Assembly (NCBI GenBank): GCA_036852015.1
Contig: JAANDG010000024.1
Span: 496,001-560,000 of the forward strand
From: Pelodera strongyloides
Taxonomy: Eukaryota; Nematoda; Chromadorea; Rhabditida; Rhabditidae
DNA length: 64,000 nt
Reading direction: 5' to 3'
Shown: positions 47,504 to 59,744 of the stretch, in pieces
Layout of the letters: each line of letters begins with the position of its first letter
Numbering within the stretch: the stretch's first letter is position 1
Translations under genes and position numbers: made by a program
Notes under the pieces: model-generated
The model's database searches: none
Seen by the model: only the letters and a program-made list of their open reading frames with translations
Told to the model about the DNA's origin: nothing

Positions 47504-48320
47504 CCAACAAAGTCAAAACAAGCCACCTACTTGTAGAATAACAGTTCCGCTCACGACCGACCCGGGAATGAACTGGTTTGTCCCTTGTGCAAATTCAGTC
47601 CGTGATTTTATTCCCATGAGGACCAAGTGGTCAACAAATGGTTTTGAGCATGAAAAAAATAATTGAACAATCGCCCAACATAGGACATAGGTACCTCCGT
47701 TTTCTATCTATGACACATCCACTTGATTCGCGTTCTATAAAACATATTCATGATACGACGTTACGTACTGTCGAATATAAAACAAAGCATCAACAAAAAA
47801 ATAAAGATTTATAATCAATACAATAAAATGCGTGAAAACCGTAAAAGTTATAGCATTTAATGTATGTGAGAAATATTACGTTCCATAATGTATAGACATA
47901 GAGAAAGATACGATAATTTAGCTAGATAAAATAAACGCTAAAACGCAGCTTTAGTTTCTTGAAAATCAACACATAAACAAAACAGTTGTATGAAACAAAA
48001 ACAAAACAATGATTTAACTTATTATATGCTCAATTGTAGTAGCAAAACATATATCAATAATCGATGATTTTCACAAACGCATAGTTCGACAGAGCAAAAG
48101 GTCAAAGTTATTAGAAACATTTCAGGAATATGCACGTGTACTATGATTACCATGAATGCATACTATGCGATCGAGATACCTGTGACAGTTGGCAAGCAAG
48201 CAGAAGTAAACACAAAATGAAGTGTAGCGGATATGCATTTTTTTAAATTAGTGTGGGGACGGGGACTGAAGGACAGACCTCTAGCTTTCCATTTAGTGCG
48301 ATAGTAGAGTGGTACTGAGT

Positions 48321-51300
48321 TCATTCTTTGATAGGAATAGCTTCAGCTTCAGACGGTGTGTAGGGCGGCGGCGGTTCGCATGTTTGCAACGAAGGATACA
48401 GTGGTGGAGCGCTGGGTGTAACTGTAATTACGTAAAGTAAGGACATTGTTTGTTTGTTTCTATGTTGTGTGTTACGCCCTAGAATTAACATTGTTGAATT
48501 TTCCGTGTGTTATGCAATTCAAGCAATATATATCGAAGTAAAAATTAGAGGAGGTTACCTGAGTTCCCGTTCGTAAAAGGAGCCACAGGAGCTGTTGGTT
48601 GGATAAAACCCATAAGGGGAACATCCGGTTGTGGCGGCTTGATATTATCTCCCATAATACCACTACATATTACAATAGGCACTTTACAATCAACAGATGA
48701 GTTGAAAGTAGACGAAGTTTTAACTTCAACCTAAAAAGAACAAGTATGTTTTTTTCCTGATGACATGATGAATTCATTTAAGGCAAAATACCGGGCGGTT
48801 TTTGAAACCCATAGAGTGCATAATCATTATTCGAGAAAATTAGCATAAATACGTAAGAATTCAGTTGTCCGCGATAATGGGAATCAGATTAGGTTACCTT
48901 CAGTTTGTAATAAACCCTTATGATGGCGCACTCGAAAGTTGGGGTAACATTGGGCACATCGATAATAGCCTCGACTACAGTATTCGCCCTTGATGGGCAG
49001 CTCACTTCCTGAAGGAAACAAATCTGAGAAGCAAACAAACATAGTAAGAGACATTTGTCGACGACGCAGTGTTTCTTATCATGTACCGTACATGACTAAA
49101 CCCCTATAAAAACCCTCCCTAAGCTGTATATTTGCTTATGTAGAGTTAATACTGGGGGGGGGGGGGGGGGGGGGGGGGGTCGCGGTATACAATATGTATG
49201 TTCGGCGAGCCGACTTTACCACCAGTTGCCAAATTTTTTACCCAATTTTTTTTGCTAGGTGTCACTGCCTGGGGGTGGTGTTGCATGGGCAGCTAACCAC
49301 AACACCATCAGTGATTTACAGCTTGACAATTCCGCAATAAACTTTTTGGCCAGTCGGTCTATGTAATATTTACCGTCTTTGATGAAGTAATCTCCGTCTT
49401 CTTATCCTTTATATTGTTTCCATTCGACTGGACAAACAGTGAATTGGGCGGAAAGTTAGCTCCCTTATGGAATGCCACGTAGTCCGCATACTGGTAAATG
49501 ATCAGCTTCACCTGAAAAGTTTAACAACCTTTGCTTGAAGGCCACATATTGGTACGGAATCGAACTCGCAGCTATTATAAATACGACAATTGACTTGGTA
49601 CCGTACATGTTCCACATCCTTAGAAGTGCGATTATCGATCTCTACAAGCGCAAGGATCGTTTCTCCGATATCGTAGCCAGTCTTGGAGAGATTCACCTGA
49701 AAAAAATGTTGTGCATCTAGTTGTGCATCTAAATTTAGTACGTGATTTCGCTATGAAGTTAAAAGTTCGCATATGTATCTTTCTGCTGTAGTTTTATTCA
49801 CTTTCGCACAGGATGTATTTACCACACACGTATCACTTTCGCATAAGATGTATTTAGTATTTACCACACACGTGTAACTTTCGCACAGGACGTATTAACT
49901 TAACGCACTAAACAAGGAACGTAAACAAAAATCATTTAAACGAACCAAAGTACCATTTATAAGAAGGCAAGAAGCGCATACCTTAACTGCTATTTCTCCC
50001 CGACGAAACAGTGGCATTCCGATTTTCTCGCAGCTGCTATTTGATTGAGGCTGCATCAGATGCGGAGAAGCATTGAGGTCGTAAACGGGAGACACGGCAA
50101 ACGGCTAAAGTATTAGGAGTCGGCGAAGCAGATCCAAGCAAATACTCTAAATCTATGTACTAATTACGCTCAGCATTACGCTCAGAAACTTGCTACGCTT
50201 AGCAATTTGCTGAATGATACGCTTCAGAGTATGTGCGATTTGCGGAGCGAAATGTTCAAAATTTCTGTTATTATTTTTCAGATGTTTTGTAAGGATAAGT
50301 GCCAACCAACAAACGTTGCCAAATAGCTTGTTTGTTTAGATAGGATGCATAATCACCCGCTCGTTAGTGTGATCGAATTTCCACGGCCGGTCAACAATGA
50401 GTTTACAATAATAGCGGACATTTCCAACACTGCTTTGAAATTCGGGAAAACAGTGCATGGGCAATTGAAACCTGCAAGGTTATGTTAAAGGTATGCAGCA
50501 ATTTCCAATTTTTCACTATCTTTGCACCCCTGTATCTTCGGGATGCACACGCACCTTGTTAGTAGGGGATGTTTTCTAAACATTTCCGCCCTAGAGTCTT
50601 TTGATTATATATGTAATAAACTTGCACCATCTAACTTCCATTTTTACCCGTGTTTCGCTATTAGATTCCAGATGTCTGGTAAACATGACAATGAAAACTA
50701 ACTGGAATTTGAAGTGGTGTTCGCCAGCGGGCAGTTCATCCTTCTCTCCATTGCCCCAAAGAATATTTTCCAAGTCGATAATAGAAACCAGACCTTTGTA
50801 CTCTTCCGAGATAGTCTTGGTTCGGCTCTGACCATCGGGTCCCGGCCTGAATTATTTTCTGTTGCAAATACAAATCATATTATGGTCGGTATATTTTTAT
50901 TACGCTACTGATTTTGATTGCACTACTCTCCAACACCATGTTTTATGATCTATTGGCGTATGTACATATACACCGGTCACTTTTTGTATAGACAGCCCGT
51001 AAATAAGGACAAAGCAGAAAATCTTACGGCACTAGTGGCTTCATATGAAAAGTGTGTATAAAGAGAGTTCACTATTCTCTGTCTATGTGCGATATCTAGT
51101 ATCGCACATTGTTTTAACGTTGGAAAGATACGTACACACGAATAGTACGGTGGTGGGTCCACTGCGTTTTCGCATCTCCATGAACACGCAGCTTCACATA
51201 CCTTGCCGATACATCGTCATCGAGCTGAAACACCGAAGAGGAACTCGTTTGTTTAGGTGTGATGAGTATTGGCAAAGCCAGTGATTGTCCAATGTTTGTT

Positions 51301-52609
51301 ATGATACGTAATTCGTTAGAATCTGTTATATCCTTTGGACACCGATTTAGCCTTGGGTAGACAATATCATTGTTAGCATAGACGGAAAGTTTGGAGAGCA
51401 CACGAGCATGGAGCGAGAGCTCAGCAACGGGTGGTGTTAAAGGGTTTTGCATGTTGGGCTCAAAAAAAGCTTGCGTTTTGAAGGTAAGGAAAGTGAAAAT
51501 AAAAATAAACAAAAACTTTCATGTAAGAAGAAAAACAATTTCAAACGCCTCCAAAAAACTCCTTCAGTATGGGATTCGAGTCGTGTGGACAGAGCTAAGC
51601 CAAATCGTTGTCCACGGAACGGTTTGAATAACCGGCACGCCGCAACGCACCCGTTTGCATGCGTTGCGGCGGGTTTTGTTCACTTTTATGACAAAACCTC
51701 AAATATTTTATTCTGGCGCCATTTTTATGGGTTTACTGTATTGGGCGCCTTTCGAGATTTACTTAGTCTGCGCCAGGAGATGCCTTTCTGCGCAGAATCC
51801 CCCTTGACATGACGATCTCGCATTGCTGCGCTCATTCTGGCTGCGCAGGTTATAGCACGTGCAAAATGTATCTTATGTTATGGGTCGTGTGGTTCTGATC
51901 GAATGCATCGGAATTCCGCAGCGAAGACAGTTAACAACGAAACTCAAGAGTTGCACGCCGCAACAGTTTGGGGTATTTCCCGCAAAAAACTTCAATGAGC
52001 GCAACCAGACTCTGGTTGAAGTTTCGGTGCGGGAAAAACCCCCCAAACTGTTGCGTGGAAACACCCACAAAACGAAATGATGCGGCGCGCAACTCATCGG
52101 TTCTCGGTGAACTTGATTGATGTCAAGACGACAATAAGATGAACTGATAGCAACGAACACGCTTCAAGAATTTTCTAGAACAATGGCAGAGACATTTTAC
52201 ATTTTACGAAAGTGTCGGTCTCAATTCACCATGAGAACATCAAAGACGTAGACGATCGGCCGACTGACATGACGCATAATTGCAAAAATCATAGCTGCAT
52301 AATTAGCAAGCAATATGTATGTCGAGGGTTCGGCAGGATGGTACGACGTGATAATAGAGCGAAAAATGATTGAGTAGAGGGGACTATTCAAAAGTTGGAC
52401 AGGGTAGGGTCGTTCGAGAAGCGCCTGTTCCGCAAGTAGTTGGGCGCGTCCTCAAACTTTGTTGATTAAATTAGGGTATTTTGCATGCAACTTTGCCGAA
52501 AAATGACAAAAAAGTAACCCACTTCAAGAATAACAGTTCCGTTAACAAACGATCCGGGAAAGAACTGGTTGGTTCCTTGTGCAAATTCAATCCGTGATTC
52601 TATTCCCAT
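48321..52609 (-). CDS. arrestin-domain protein C (alpha-arrestin, ARRDC type), 10 exons, 389 aa
   Basis: Exons: 52609-52523, 51224-51136, 50846-50703, 50471-50357, 50104-49982, 49696-49607, 49511-49374, 49008-48898, 48730-48559, 48421-48321; all GT-AG and in phase. N-domain marks: MGIESRIEFAQGTNQFFPGS, VKLRVHGDAKTQWTHH, LPAGEHHFKF and IVDRPWKFDHTNE. C-domain marks: FAVSPVYDLNASP, GMPLFRRGEIAV, VNLSKTGYDIGETI and PTFECAIIRVYYKL. The tail has APPLYPS and PPPPYTPSE, two PPxY motifs expected to bind WW-domain ubiquitin ligases, then a short acidic end IPIKE. This is the most regular member and serves as reference for exon sizes: the 89, 115, 90 and 111-nt exons recur across the array. No transmembrane or signal segment, so it should be cytosolic and membrane-peripheral. 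Confidence 0.94.
48778..48878. mobile_element. TTAA family 1 element, internally deleted
   Basis: The left end TTAAGGCAAAATACCGG is joined directly to a right half with AAATTAGCATAAATACGTA. It ends 20 nt from exon 8 of arrestin C. Confidence 0.7.
49154..49179. repeat. 26-base poly-G run in arrestin C intron
   Basis: 26 consecutive G between exons 8 and 7 of arrestin C. Confidence 0.95.
49797..49895. repeat. tandem repeat in arrestin C intron
   Basis: Three imperfect copies of a roughly 35-nt unit containing CTTTCGCA(C/T)A(G/A)GA and ACCACACACGT. Confidence 0.75.
51955..52092. repeat. foldback element in arrestin C intron 1
   Basis: Arms of about 45-50 nt share GCCGCAACAGTTTGGGG and TTTCCCGCA-type blocks in inverted order around a short centre, ACCAGACTCTGGT. 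This should form a long hairpin. Confidence 0.75.
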
Positions 52610-52611
52610 CA

Positions 52612-54780
52612 GGACTCTTTAGCCTTTTCTATCCTGAAAATAACTAGGCTATGCTCTATCTGAATGAGCAGGAAAATTATGTAGCATAGTAATAATTAAA
52701 GCATCGCCGCAAAAAATACTAAGTTAGGATTCAGCACATCAGCGGTTAGAGAGAAAATTATAAGAGCAGTGAAGCGACCAAAAATAGAATGTTGAAAAAA
52801 AACGCTTTGTGATTGGTACATGCAAATGTTCATTCACTTTTTTTTACTTTGCACTTGATTTATATTTGAAATTGGTAAGTGGGAACCAATTAAGATTGGT
52901 TTAGATTTAAAATTCAAGTCTTTCCAAACAGAAAATAAACATTTTCCAAAGATAAATACACTCTTCATGGGCATGAACAAGGAACGGGCAAAAGAGGTAG
53001 CGGTCGATGATGGGAGAGAGCGGGCGAAGGGGAGAGCGCAAGAGAAACACACAGCACAGAGATAGATGTGCGGGTTCAAAATGTCTTTTTTTCCTTACAA
53101 AAAACGAACATTCACTAGCGCGATCACTGCCCGCAGTGGGTAATGAGTGCATAGTGCGCAGAGTAACGCAGAATACACATTTTACAAAGTTGTGTCAGCA
53201 AAGTTGCAAATATATGTATAAAAAATAATGAGATTTAAGTAAAGGCAAAAAAAATAAGTGTAAAAAGCATACTATTACCAAATAAAGACGCTTGAATTAT
53301 CAGAGCATGCTAGCAATAAAATGACTGTGTCATTGATTAACTTATTAAAAAATGCACGACATTTCAATTTCAATAATGGTACCGTAAAAAAGACGCACTA
53401 AAAATTATTCAAAAAAAAGACGTGATAATAAGTAAAATGTAGAAGTATCGGTTTACCGTACTCAGAAATGGGGCAGCCCGTCAGCAAACCTGCACATCAA
53501 CAATAGAGCCGGCTCAAAAGGGGAATTTTAAAATCAAAGGCCGTCGGCGGTTTTGTACTGTGATTCACTTCATCATCTAGTGGAATATGTTCACGGTGAA
53601 GATGATATTTTCCTCATGCTCCCTATACTAACTTTGAACATTCAGTTAGTAACTACAGTTACCGGTCTTTTAAATAAATAGCCGCTTTATATGATTTATT
53701 GTACTATGATTCAAGATAGTTTGTTGTGCAATTTTTAAGTACTTCCGCACACGTTTGAATTTTCCCTAGGGTGTAAACTAAGCGTGCCGTGGACATTAAC
53801 CTTTGTTATTGTTTTACAATAAAGTTATTTCGCTGTGTTGCGTCAATGTTTGCCGTGGAGTATTGTAGCCATGTGTTTTGGAATTTTGGACTATTGGCAG
53901 CAGATGCCTGCGGCGACATTTTTTGTGAATGAGAGTATACATGACCCCAAATTTAAAGAAGCCCGAATAAAAAACGTACAAACAAAGATAGCACAATGAT
54001 ATACACGCTAATAAATCAAAGGAAATAGAGGTCTATAGTTGTTTCAGCACTATGAGGGGCATTATCAGCAAAAAACGTTGATTTCTTCAAGTAGAGGTCA
54101 TGCTCGTTAGCCTAACGCCGGATGTGTACATTTTTATCAAAACAAATTTATTTTCTCTTATCGTCACATAAGTTCAAATGAAAATGTGCAAAAAAAACAA
54201 CAAGGAGTCACCGTCAGTACAAACACAATTATTTATTTGGTTTGGAATAAACAATTGGCAGTCAGTTCAGTGTAAAAGAGGAGCACGCATATTATATTAA
54301 CAACCCATATAATTATTTCTTAGGCAGCACTGGAACTGAAACTACCCATACATGTAATAAACCAGAATGAGCAGTATTATGAAACAAAAAAAATAAAGTT
54401 ATGGTTGGTACAGAGCGCTATAGAAAAGCAAAATATTAAGCTATATATGTCGTAATGTTAATGATAATGGGCAAGGTCGACAATAAATTCTATGTATACA
54501 TTTTTTTGCAGCATTGCAAACCTCGCGATGCCATGGAAACAACAACTGATTTGGTCTTAATTGGTTAACATGTGAGTGAGACATTGTACTCTCCGAATAC
54601 TTTTTTTACGACTGTGTTCCATCATCAACTGAAAGTTCCAATTATCGAAATTGAAATAAAACTCTAGTTTGGAATTTCACGGGGGAGCAGATTATACCAT
54701 GCGGGTCGATTATTGCAACGACCTGTTTATTATGTTCAAACCAATTTGCATACTCAAGCAAGAGTTGGGATCAATTTTAT
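52612..54780. other. intergenic region between arrestins B and C
   Basis: AT-rich. It should hold the arrestin C promoter and the arrestin B 3' region. No ORF with support and no clear mobile element. Confidence 0.5.
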
Positions 54781-54781
54781 A

Positions 54782-57719
54782 TTAGCAAATAGTACCGTGA
54801 ACATTGTCGGCCACTGGGGGTGAGCAATTCGCCTGGGGAAGAGTTACTTTGTCAGCAATTGCAACAGTCCCTATAACAACCGACATCCTACAACCGTCGT
54901 CTGGGTGGTCGCTTACTACGCGAGCCTATAAGAACACGATGGGTGAAAACGATCGGAGAACACATATTTATTCTTTTGATCTGAATGAGTGAGAAATGAC
55001 TACTCAGACATAAACTACGCAGAATCTTAACAATGAGCCACCTTGTCAGGAGCGGCGTCTTGGACTGCCAAATACCCTCTTACAATTAAGACGTCCTCAA
55101 CAAGAAACATACGCTTACCACCAATTCGTAGTAGACCCTAATGATGGCACATTCGAATGAAGGCGTAGCGTGAGGTACTTGAAGAAGAGCATTAGTCGAC
55201 TTTGTTTCACCCGCTGGACAGTTTAGTTCCTAAACATTCAGTGAATAAAACAAATAAATTAAGACAGTTAGATCTTCATAACTCTGCATCTATCTTTGTC
55301 TTTTTTCACACTAACAACAAATCGCCCAGCTCGTTTCGGCATCTCACATGAGAACGCGATTGTATAACAACTTAAATGCAGTAATATGCCGCATGGCATT
55401 GTATGGGTTTTTATTTGATTATTGGATTGGAGTTCACAGGTTACCTACAATTCCGTAGTGATTACCAACGATTACCCACGCCATCTGAAGCTTCGAAAAT
55501 AATGAGTTCGAAAATAATGCTTACCAGTTGCGTATATGTCACTTCTACCACGGTTCGCCTCGTGTTGGGTGCCGAAGTGATGAAATGTGCATTAGGTTCG
55601 AAATCGCCACGTTGACGGAAAGCCACAAATTCCGAGTACTGGATCAACGACAGCCTCACCTGGAAACCGTAATGCAAGTACGAAGAAAAGAACCTTTTGA
55701 ATATACATAGCTGAACCGTGACCTTTTTTGAAGACCGTCGGCAACTGCTCGCCATACATTACCTAACAATTACCAAAATGGTTTTTCTCGTGAGACCATC
55801 CGTTAACCGGTTGGCGGCGGTTTTTTTTCTGGTCTCGTGGCTCATTCCATTTGCCTTTGTTACAAACTCACATGCTTTATTTCCTTCTGTGTCTGGTTCT
55901 TCACTTCAATGGTTCCGTCAATTGTCTCTCCGATTGCATAGCCAGCCTTCGGAATCGACAACTGTAATCTATGGAAGATAGAGAGAAACCTTTATTTATT
56001 AAATAACTCCAGTGTGCATCAAATGATATGATGCAGTCATTATGGCGTAGAGGTTAGTAATCCAATCCCAAAAAAAAGAGCTTACCGTGGTCGACAGTTC
56101 TCCTCCTTTACGGAATAATGTGGACTTAATTTTTGTGCAATTATATGACGACTGTCCGTTTTTCAACGTTGGTGAGGAATTAAGGTCGAAGATCGGAGCA
56201 ACAATGAAGGGCTAAGACATATTTCATATAAATATTTTTGAAATTATAAATTTCTTTACTAGCTTTACCCCATGGATATGGGAAAGTTACGATATTATCA
56301 ATGCAGAGAACTAACAATAAGAAGACGCCAACAATGTAAGCTAATCGGAATGTGTTTATGCGACGACTTTGTCAAAGTGAAACAATGCGCAAACAACGCC
56401 TTTTTTTTTTTGAAACTTTGTTTTTCCGCTGGGACTAATTTTTTACCCAGCGACTTCACCGGTGCCTTTTGGTGCGCAGTAATAGACTGGTACACATGCA
56501 CACAGGCATGGGCTGCCAACCCAGCGGCTGCTTCTTAGAAAATAGTAATATAAATAACAACCTTTTCGCATTGTTCGTATTTCCACTCTCCTACTCGACA
56601 AACCGATACTTTACAAGCATAATATATATTGCCCAACTGTGTGCGAACCACTGGATGACAGTCTTTCGGAAGTTCAAATCTTAAACAATATTTTTTTACA
56701 TTTTTGAAATAATCTCTTTTACTTTTACACGTGAAGTACAAAAAGTGGAGAAAATAATGTGTATGATAAAACATCGTTCTGCCAGTTGTACCGGTCATTA
56801 TTGCCTTGATACATTTTAAAGTGTATATGCTGGACAACTTTAACCAATTTCCATTTGATGGGCCTTTCCGGCACATACTGAATAGGAAGACATACTACAT
56901 GTTAATATAGTTGTCCACTATGCTTCACCACCAGCGCGTCGTACTGCTTTAAAACTGTGAGAGTGAACTCACTGAAATGGGAACTTATGTTCACCGGGAG
57001 CAAGCACATCTTTTTCGTTGAAACCCTCTGCACATAGACGTTTTTCGATATCAATAATGCCCTGAGAAGCATGACTTGTAAATTGAAGTCCAACACATTT
57101 GGCAATCCTGAAAGACAAGAACCTAGTACATTGAAAGGGAAATTTTTTAGAACAGTGTTTGTTTATTTGTTTGATTTGTGACCACGCGCGTTACGCGTGC
57201 AAGTCAATGTTATAAGCAGCATTAAACTTGTTTATATACACAACATGTACATGCTCGTAATAAATAAATAAACACATTTAATTTAGAGTTCAAACAAATA
57301 ATCGCAGTATGGTCTTACTTTTTGCTTCTGTACTCGTTATTCCATTGCGTTTTTGCTTCACCCAATATAAATAGTTTCACAAAATAAGAATGTTCAGGCT
57401 CTTCGATCTCAAAATCGTACAGTTCGTATACGCAGAGACCTACGGTCAACAGTAAAAGCCAAAATCGTTTTTTTTTCTCGGATAGCTTACAGGTTCAGAA
57501 AGATTCAAATTTCCTATATGAGCACATGTACCAACCCGCCGTTTGTTCTAATTGTAAGAAATTCTTTTACAGGAAAACGAAAACTCCAGAAAACTTTTTT
57601 TGTTGTTCTACCGACACTATTGAAAAAACGAAACTAACTTCTAGAAAAAATGTTCCATCAACTGCACTTCCTGGATAGAAAATATCCGTTCCTTGTGCAA
57701 ATTCTATGCGTGATTTCAT
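54782..57719 (-). CDS. arrestin-domain protein B, divergent, without PPxY tail, 9 exons, 342 aa
   Basis: Exons: 57719-57639, 57407-57319, 57107-56973, 56679-56562, 56211-56086, 55961-55872, 55659-55525, 55229-55119, 54925-54782; phases all agree. Start MKSRIEFAQGTDIFYPGS directly follows ATTTTAG/T. Further marks: FVKLFILGEAKTQW, APGEHKFPFQ, GNIYYACKVSV, FIVAPIFDLNSSP, LFRKGGELSTT, LSIPKAGYAIGETIDG, ECAIIRVYYELV. Most exon lengths equal those of C and E, but the third to fifth exons are diverged and the DRPW(K/E) signature is replaced by CRVGEWKYE. The last exon has acceptor TTCTTATAG and ends NVHGTIC, with no proline-rich tail. It should therefore keep the arrestin fold but lack ligase recruitment by PPxY. 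The end of the model is less certain than the rest because tail exons further left could have been missed. Confidence 0.85.
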
Positions 57720-58073
57720 ACTAAAATGAAAGAAAAAATATATAAAAAAAATGAAAATGCTAAAAATACAATCAAAATGATCAATACACAAATTAAAAGA
57801 GATATCGTAGAGAAAAACAACTATCAATTCTACAGCAATGATCGTGTTTTTTGTTCGGAAATAGCGAAAAGAAAGACCGAAAGACTAAAACGCGAACGCG
57901 CGCCAGAGAGAGAAGAAAAGGAGAGGGAGAGAACAAGAGACGGGGAGAGAGATGGGAAAAAAGAGTGGATTTTTTTCTCCAACATTTTCCCTGCAAAATG
58001 ACCAACCGTTCACCTCTCACAAACAACCACTGACCCCAACCAAAGGACGAATTTTTTTTGCAGCACGAGGGGC

Positions 58074-58220
58074 TCAAAGCGGTATTACAGCCGGTTTTTG
58101 AAACGGATAAATTTGCAATATTGCGCCACTTTTAGTCTAATTAAATACGTTTGCGTACAAGATACGGGAAGGCAGTTCTCCAACATATGTTTCAATAAAC
58201 CGGACGCTATATCGCTTTAA
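58074..58220. mobile_element. TTAA family 2-like element upstream of arrestin B
   Basis: CAAAGCGGTATTACAGCCGG at the left and CGGACGCTATATCGCTTTAA at the right. About 350 bp upstream of the arrestin B start. Confidence 0.75.
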
Positions 58221-58855
58221 AGAAAAAAGCAAAATTATCTCATGATCAGTAGCGTGACACGTGTCTTTGAAACATTCTTTATTTTCATGGGCCAATCTTT
58301 CCTTCCTGAATGAGTATGTTAGCTAGACTATATAAACGGCCCTATGTGTAAACTACTATAGTTACAAGTTTGATAAAAAAAAATTAACTTCAAACATTTT
58401 ATTCAAAGGTTACACAGTATCACAGTAATATAAATAGAAAAACCTGCAGATATCACAGTAAGTCAAAATAATCTTTTGAGATCGGCCAACAGTGCATATA
58501 AAAGACATGAAAAACTGGGTAATATATATTAAAGTTAAAAAAAACTTGATTCGACATGTTTAAGCTATACGGAACGGAATTTAACGTGGTTCTGATGGAG
58601 GTGAAAATAACTTGAGCTGTAATATTTACGACGAAATATTAAGTAACACTGGTATCCTTTGTTTAGTTCTATATCTTCCCTTTGTTTAGTTCTTAGTGTA
58701 TTAATATGTATATCTTCCCTTTGTTTACTTCTGACTTCTGAGTATATCTGCTTGTGAGGGTATTAATATGTAAAATATATCATATACGCTTTCATAGACC
58801 CTCCACCAACCGGAGGTGCCACTGTTATTTTCTAAATGCAAAGGATTCAGCTGGT

Positions 58856-59295
58856 TTAAAGGATCGCAGTCACTACAAAATCGTCGTTTTTCTCGGAGTT
58901 TACTTGCATTTAGTAAAGAATAGAGACAAATACTTTACCAAAACCGAATAATTTGAATTCCAACTCAGGGAGTGAACAAGTAGAAAAGTAGTTCTACTTA
59001 ACTACCGCAGGATCACGAAACGTGTTCATGCAGCTGCTTCCCGATCGGGAGTATGCAAATTATTTCGGCAAATATCTGCACATTATATCTTTACATATAC
59101 TGCAAGGGTCTGCAGGCATATCACTACACGTTTCATAATCCCGCGGTAGTTAAGTAGAAGTACTTTTCTACTTGTTCACCCCCTGAGTTGGAATTCAAAT
59201 TATTCGGTTTTGGTAAAGTATTTTTCTTTATTCTTAACTATATTCAAGTAAACTCGAAGCAAAATGATGATTTTGGAGTGACTGCGATCCTTTAA
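58856..59295. mobile_element. TTAA family 4 element, copy 1, with long inverted repeats
   Basis: TTAA flanks both ends, with inverted repeats of roughly 165 nt starting AGGATCGCAGTCACT. The arms include TCAGGG(A/G)GTGAACAAGTAG-type and CGCGGTAGTTAAGTAGAAG-type blocks. It lies between arrestins B and A. Confidence 0.88.
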
Positions 59296-59547
59296 ATAAT
59301 ATATAAATTAATTAATTAATTAATACAAAAACAAACTAAATTAATTGTTTTAAATAATAAATAAATAAATTAATATAAAAACGAATTAAAGGAAAGGAAA
59401 TAAAACGTTGAAGAAGAGCAGCCATCTACGGATAAGAATGTATAGGATATACGCTTCCATTCACAACTTCAAATCTGCAATATCTGGAGCATCTTTTGTC
59501 TCTGAAATGATCAACATTAGCAGCACTTTCGAAAAAAGACAATAACA

Positions 59548-59744
59548 TTAAAGCGAAATACCGGCTGGTTCTTAGGCCGGCGAAATACCGGCCGGGCCGG
59601 AAACGCATCGTGGACAACTGAATTCTTACGTATTTATGCTAATTTGCTCGAATTAGCTCGACTTTTTATTCTAATTTATGTTCATTTGCGTAAGCTGCAT
59701 AGGAAAGATCGTGTATTCGATGTGTTTCAAAAACCGGTCGGTAA
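59548..59744. mobile_element. TTAA family 1 element forming the end of arrestin A
   Basis: The left end TTAAAGCGAAATACCGGC is intact, with an extra GGCCGGCGAAATACC duplication. The right end is cut inside CCGGTCGGTA and fused to the arrestin A exon. The minus strand reads through it to TAG and AATAAA. Confidence 0.8.
59665..59670 (-). terminator. element-derived AATAAA at the end of arrestin A
   Basis: On the minus strand the in-frame TAG (59673-59671) is followed immediately by AATAAA. Both lie inside the inserted element at 59548-59744. Confidence 0.55.

Larger units (their letters stand above)
42182..47617 (-). pseudogene. arrestin-domain gene D, lacking three internal exons
   Basis: Exons: 47617-47531, 44981-44893, 44500-44372, 44017-43903, 43759-43634, 42532-42406, 42285-42182. 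They splice in phase to 258 residues: start MGIKSRTEFAQGTNQFIPGS, then VKLLLTGEATTSW, LPAGEHHFTF, FVDGPWEVDH, TPIYDISAAAS and PLFRRGEVVV, ending with APPLYPAL and PPPPYTSC. The equivalents of exons 6-8 of genes C and E (90, 138 and 111 nt, the core of the C-domain) are absent from 42533-43633. All three are multiples of three, so the frame survives, but the fold should be broken. Two TTAA-flanked elements occupy that gap. The last internal donor is unusual: exon end TCAGGCTCAT before GTAACG, with a GC-AG alternative. It may be a pseudogene or encode a short protein. Intron 1 holds a 1.84-kb TIR element. Confidence 0.8.

Noticed and set aside
56535..56876. 113-codon minus ORF read as one exon
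   Set aside because: Only its last third (56679-56562) is the arrestin B exon; the rest is intron open by chance.
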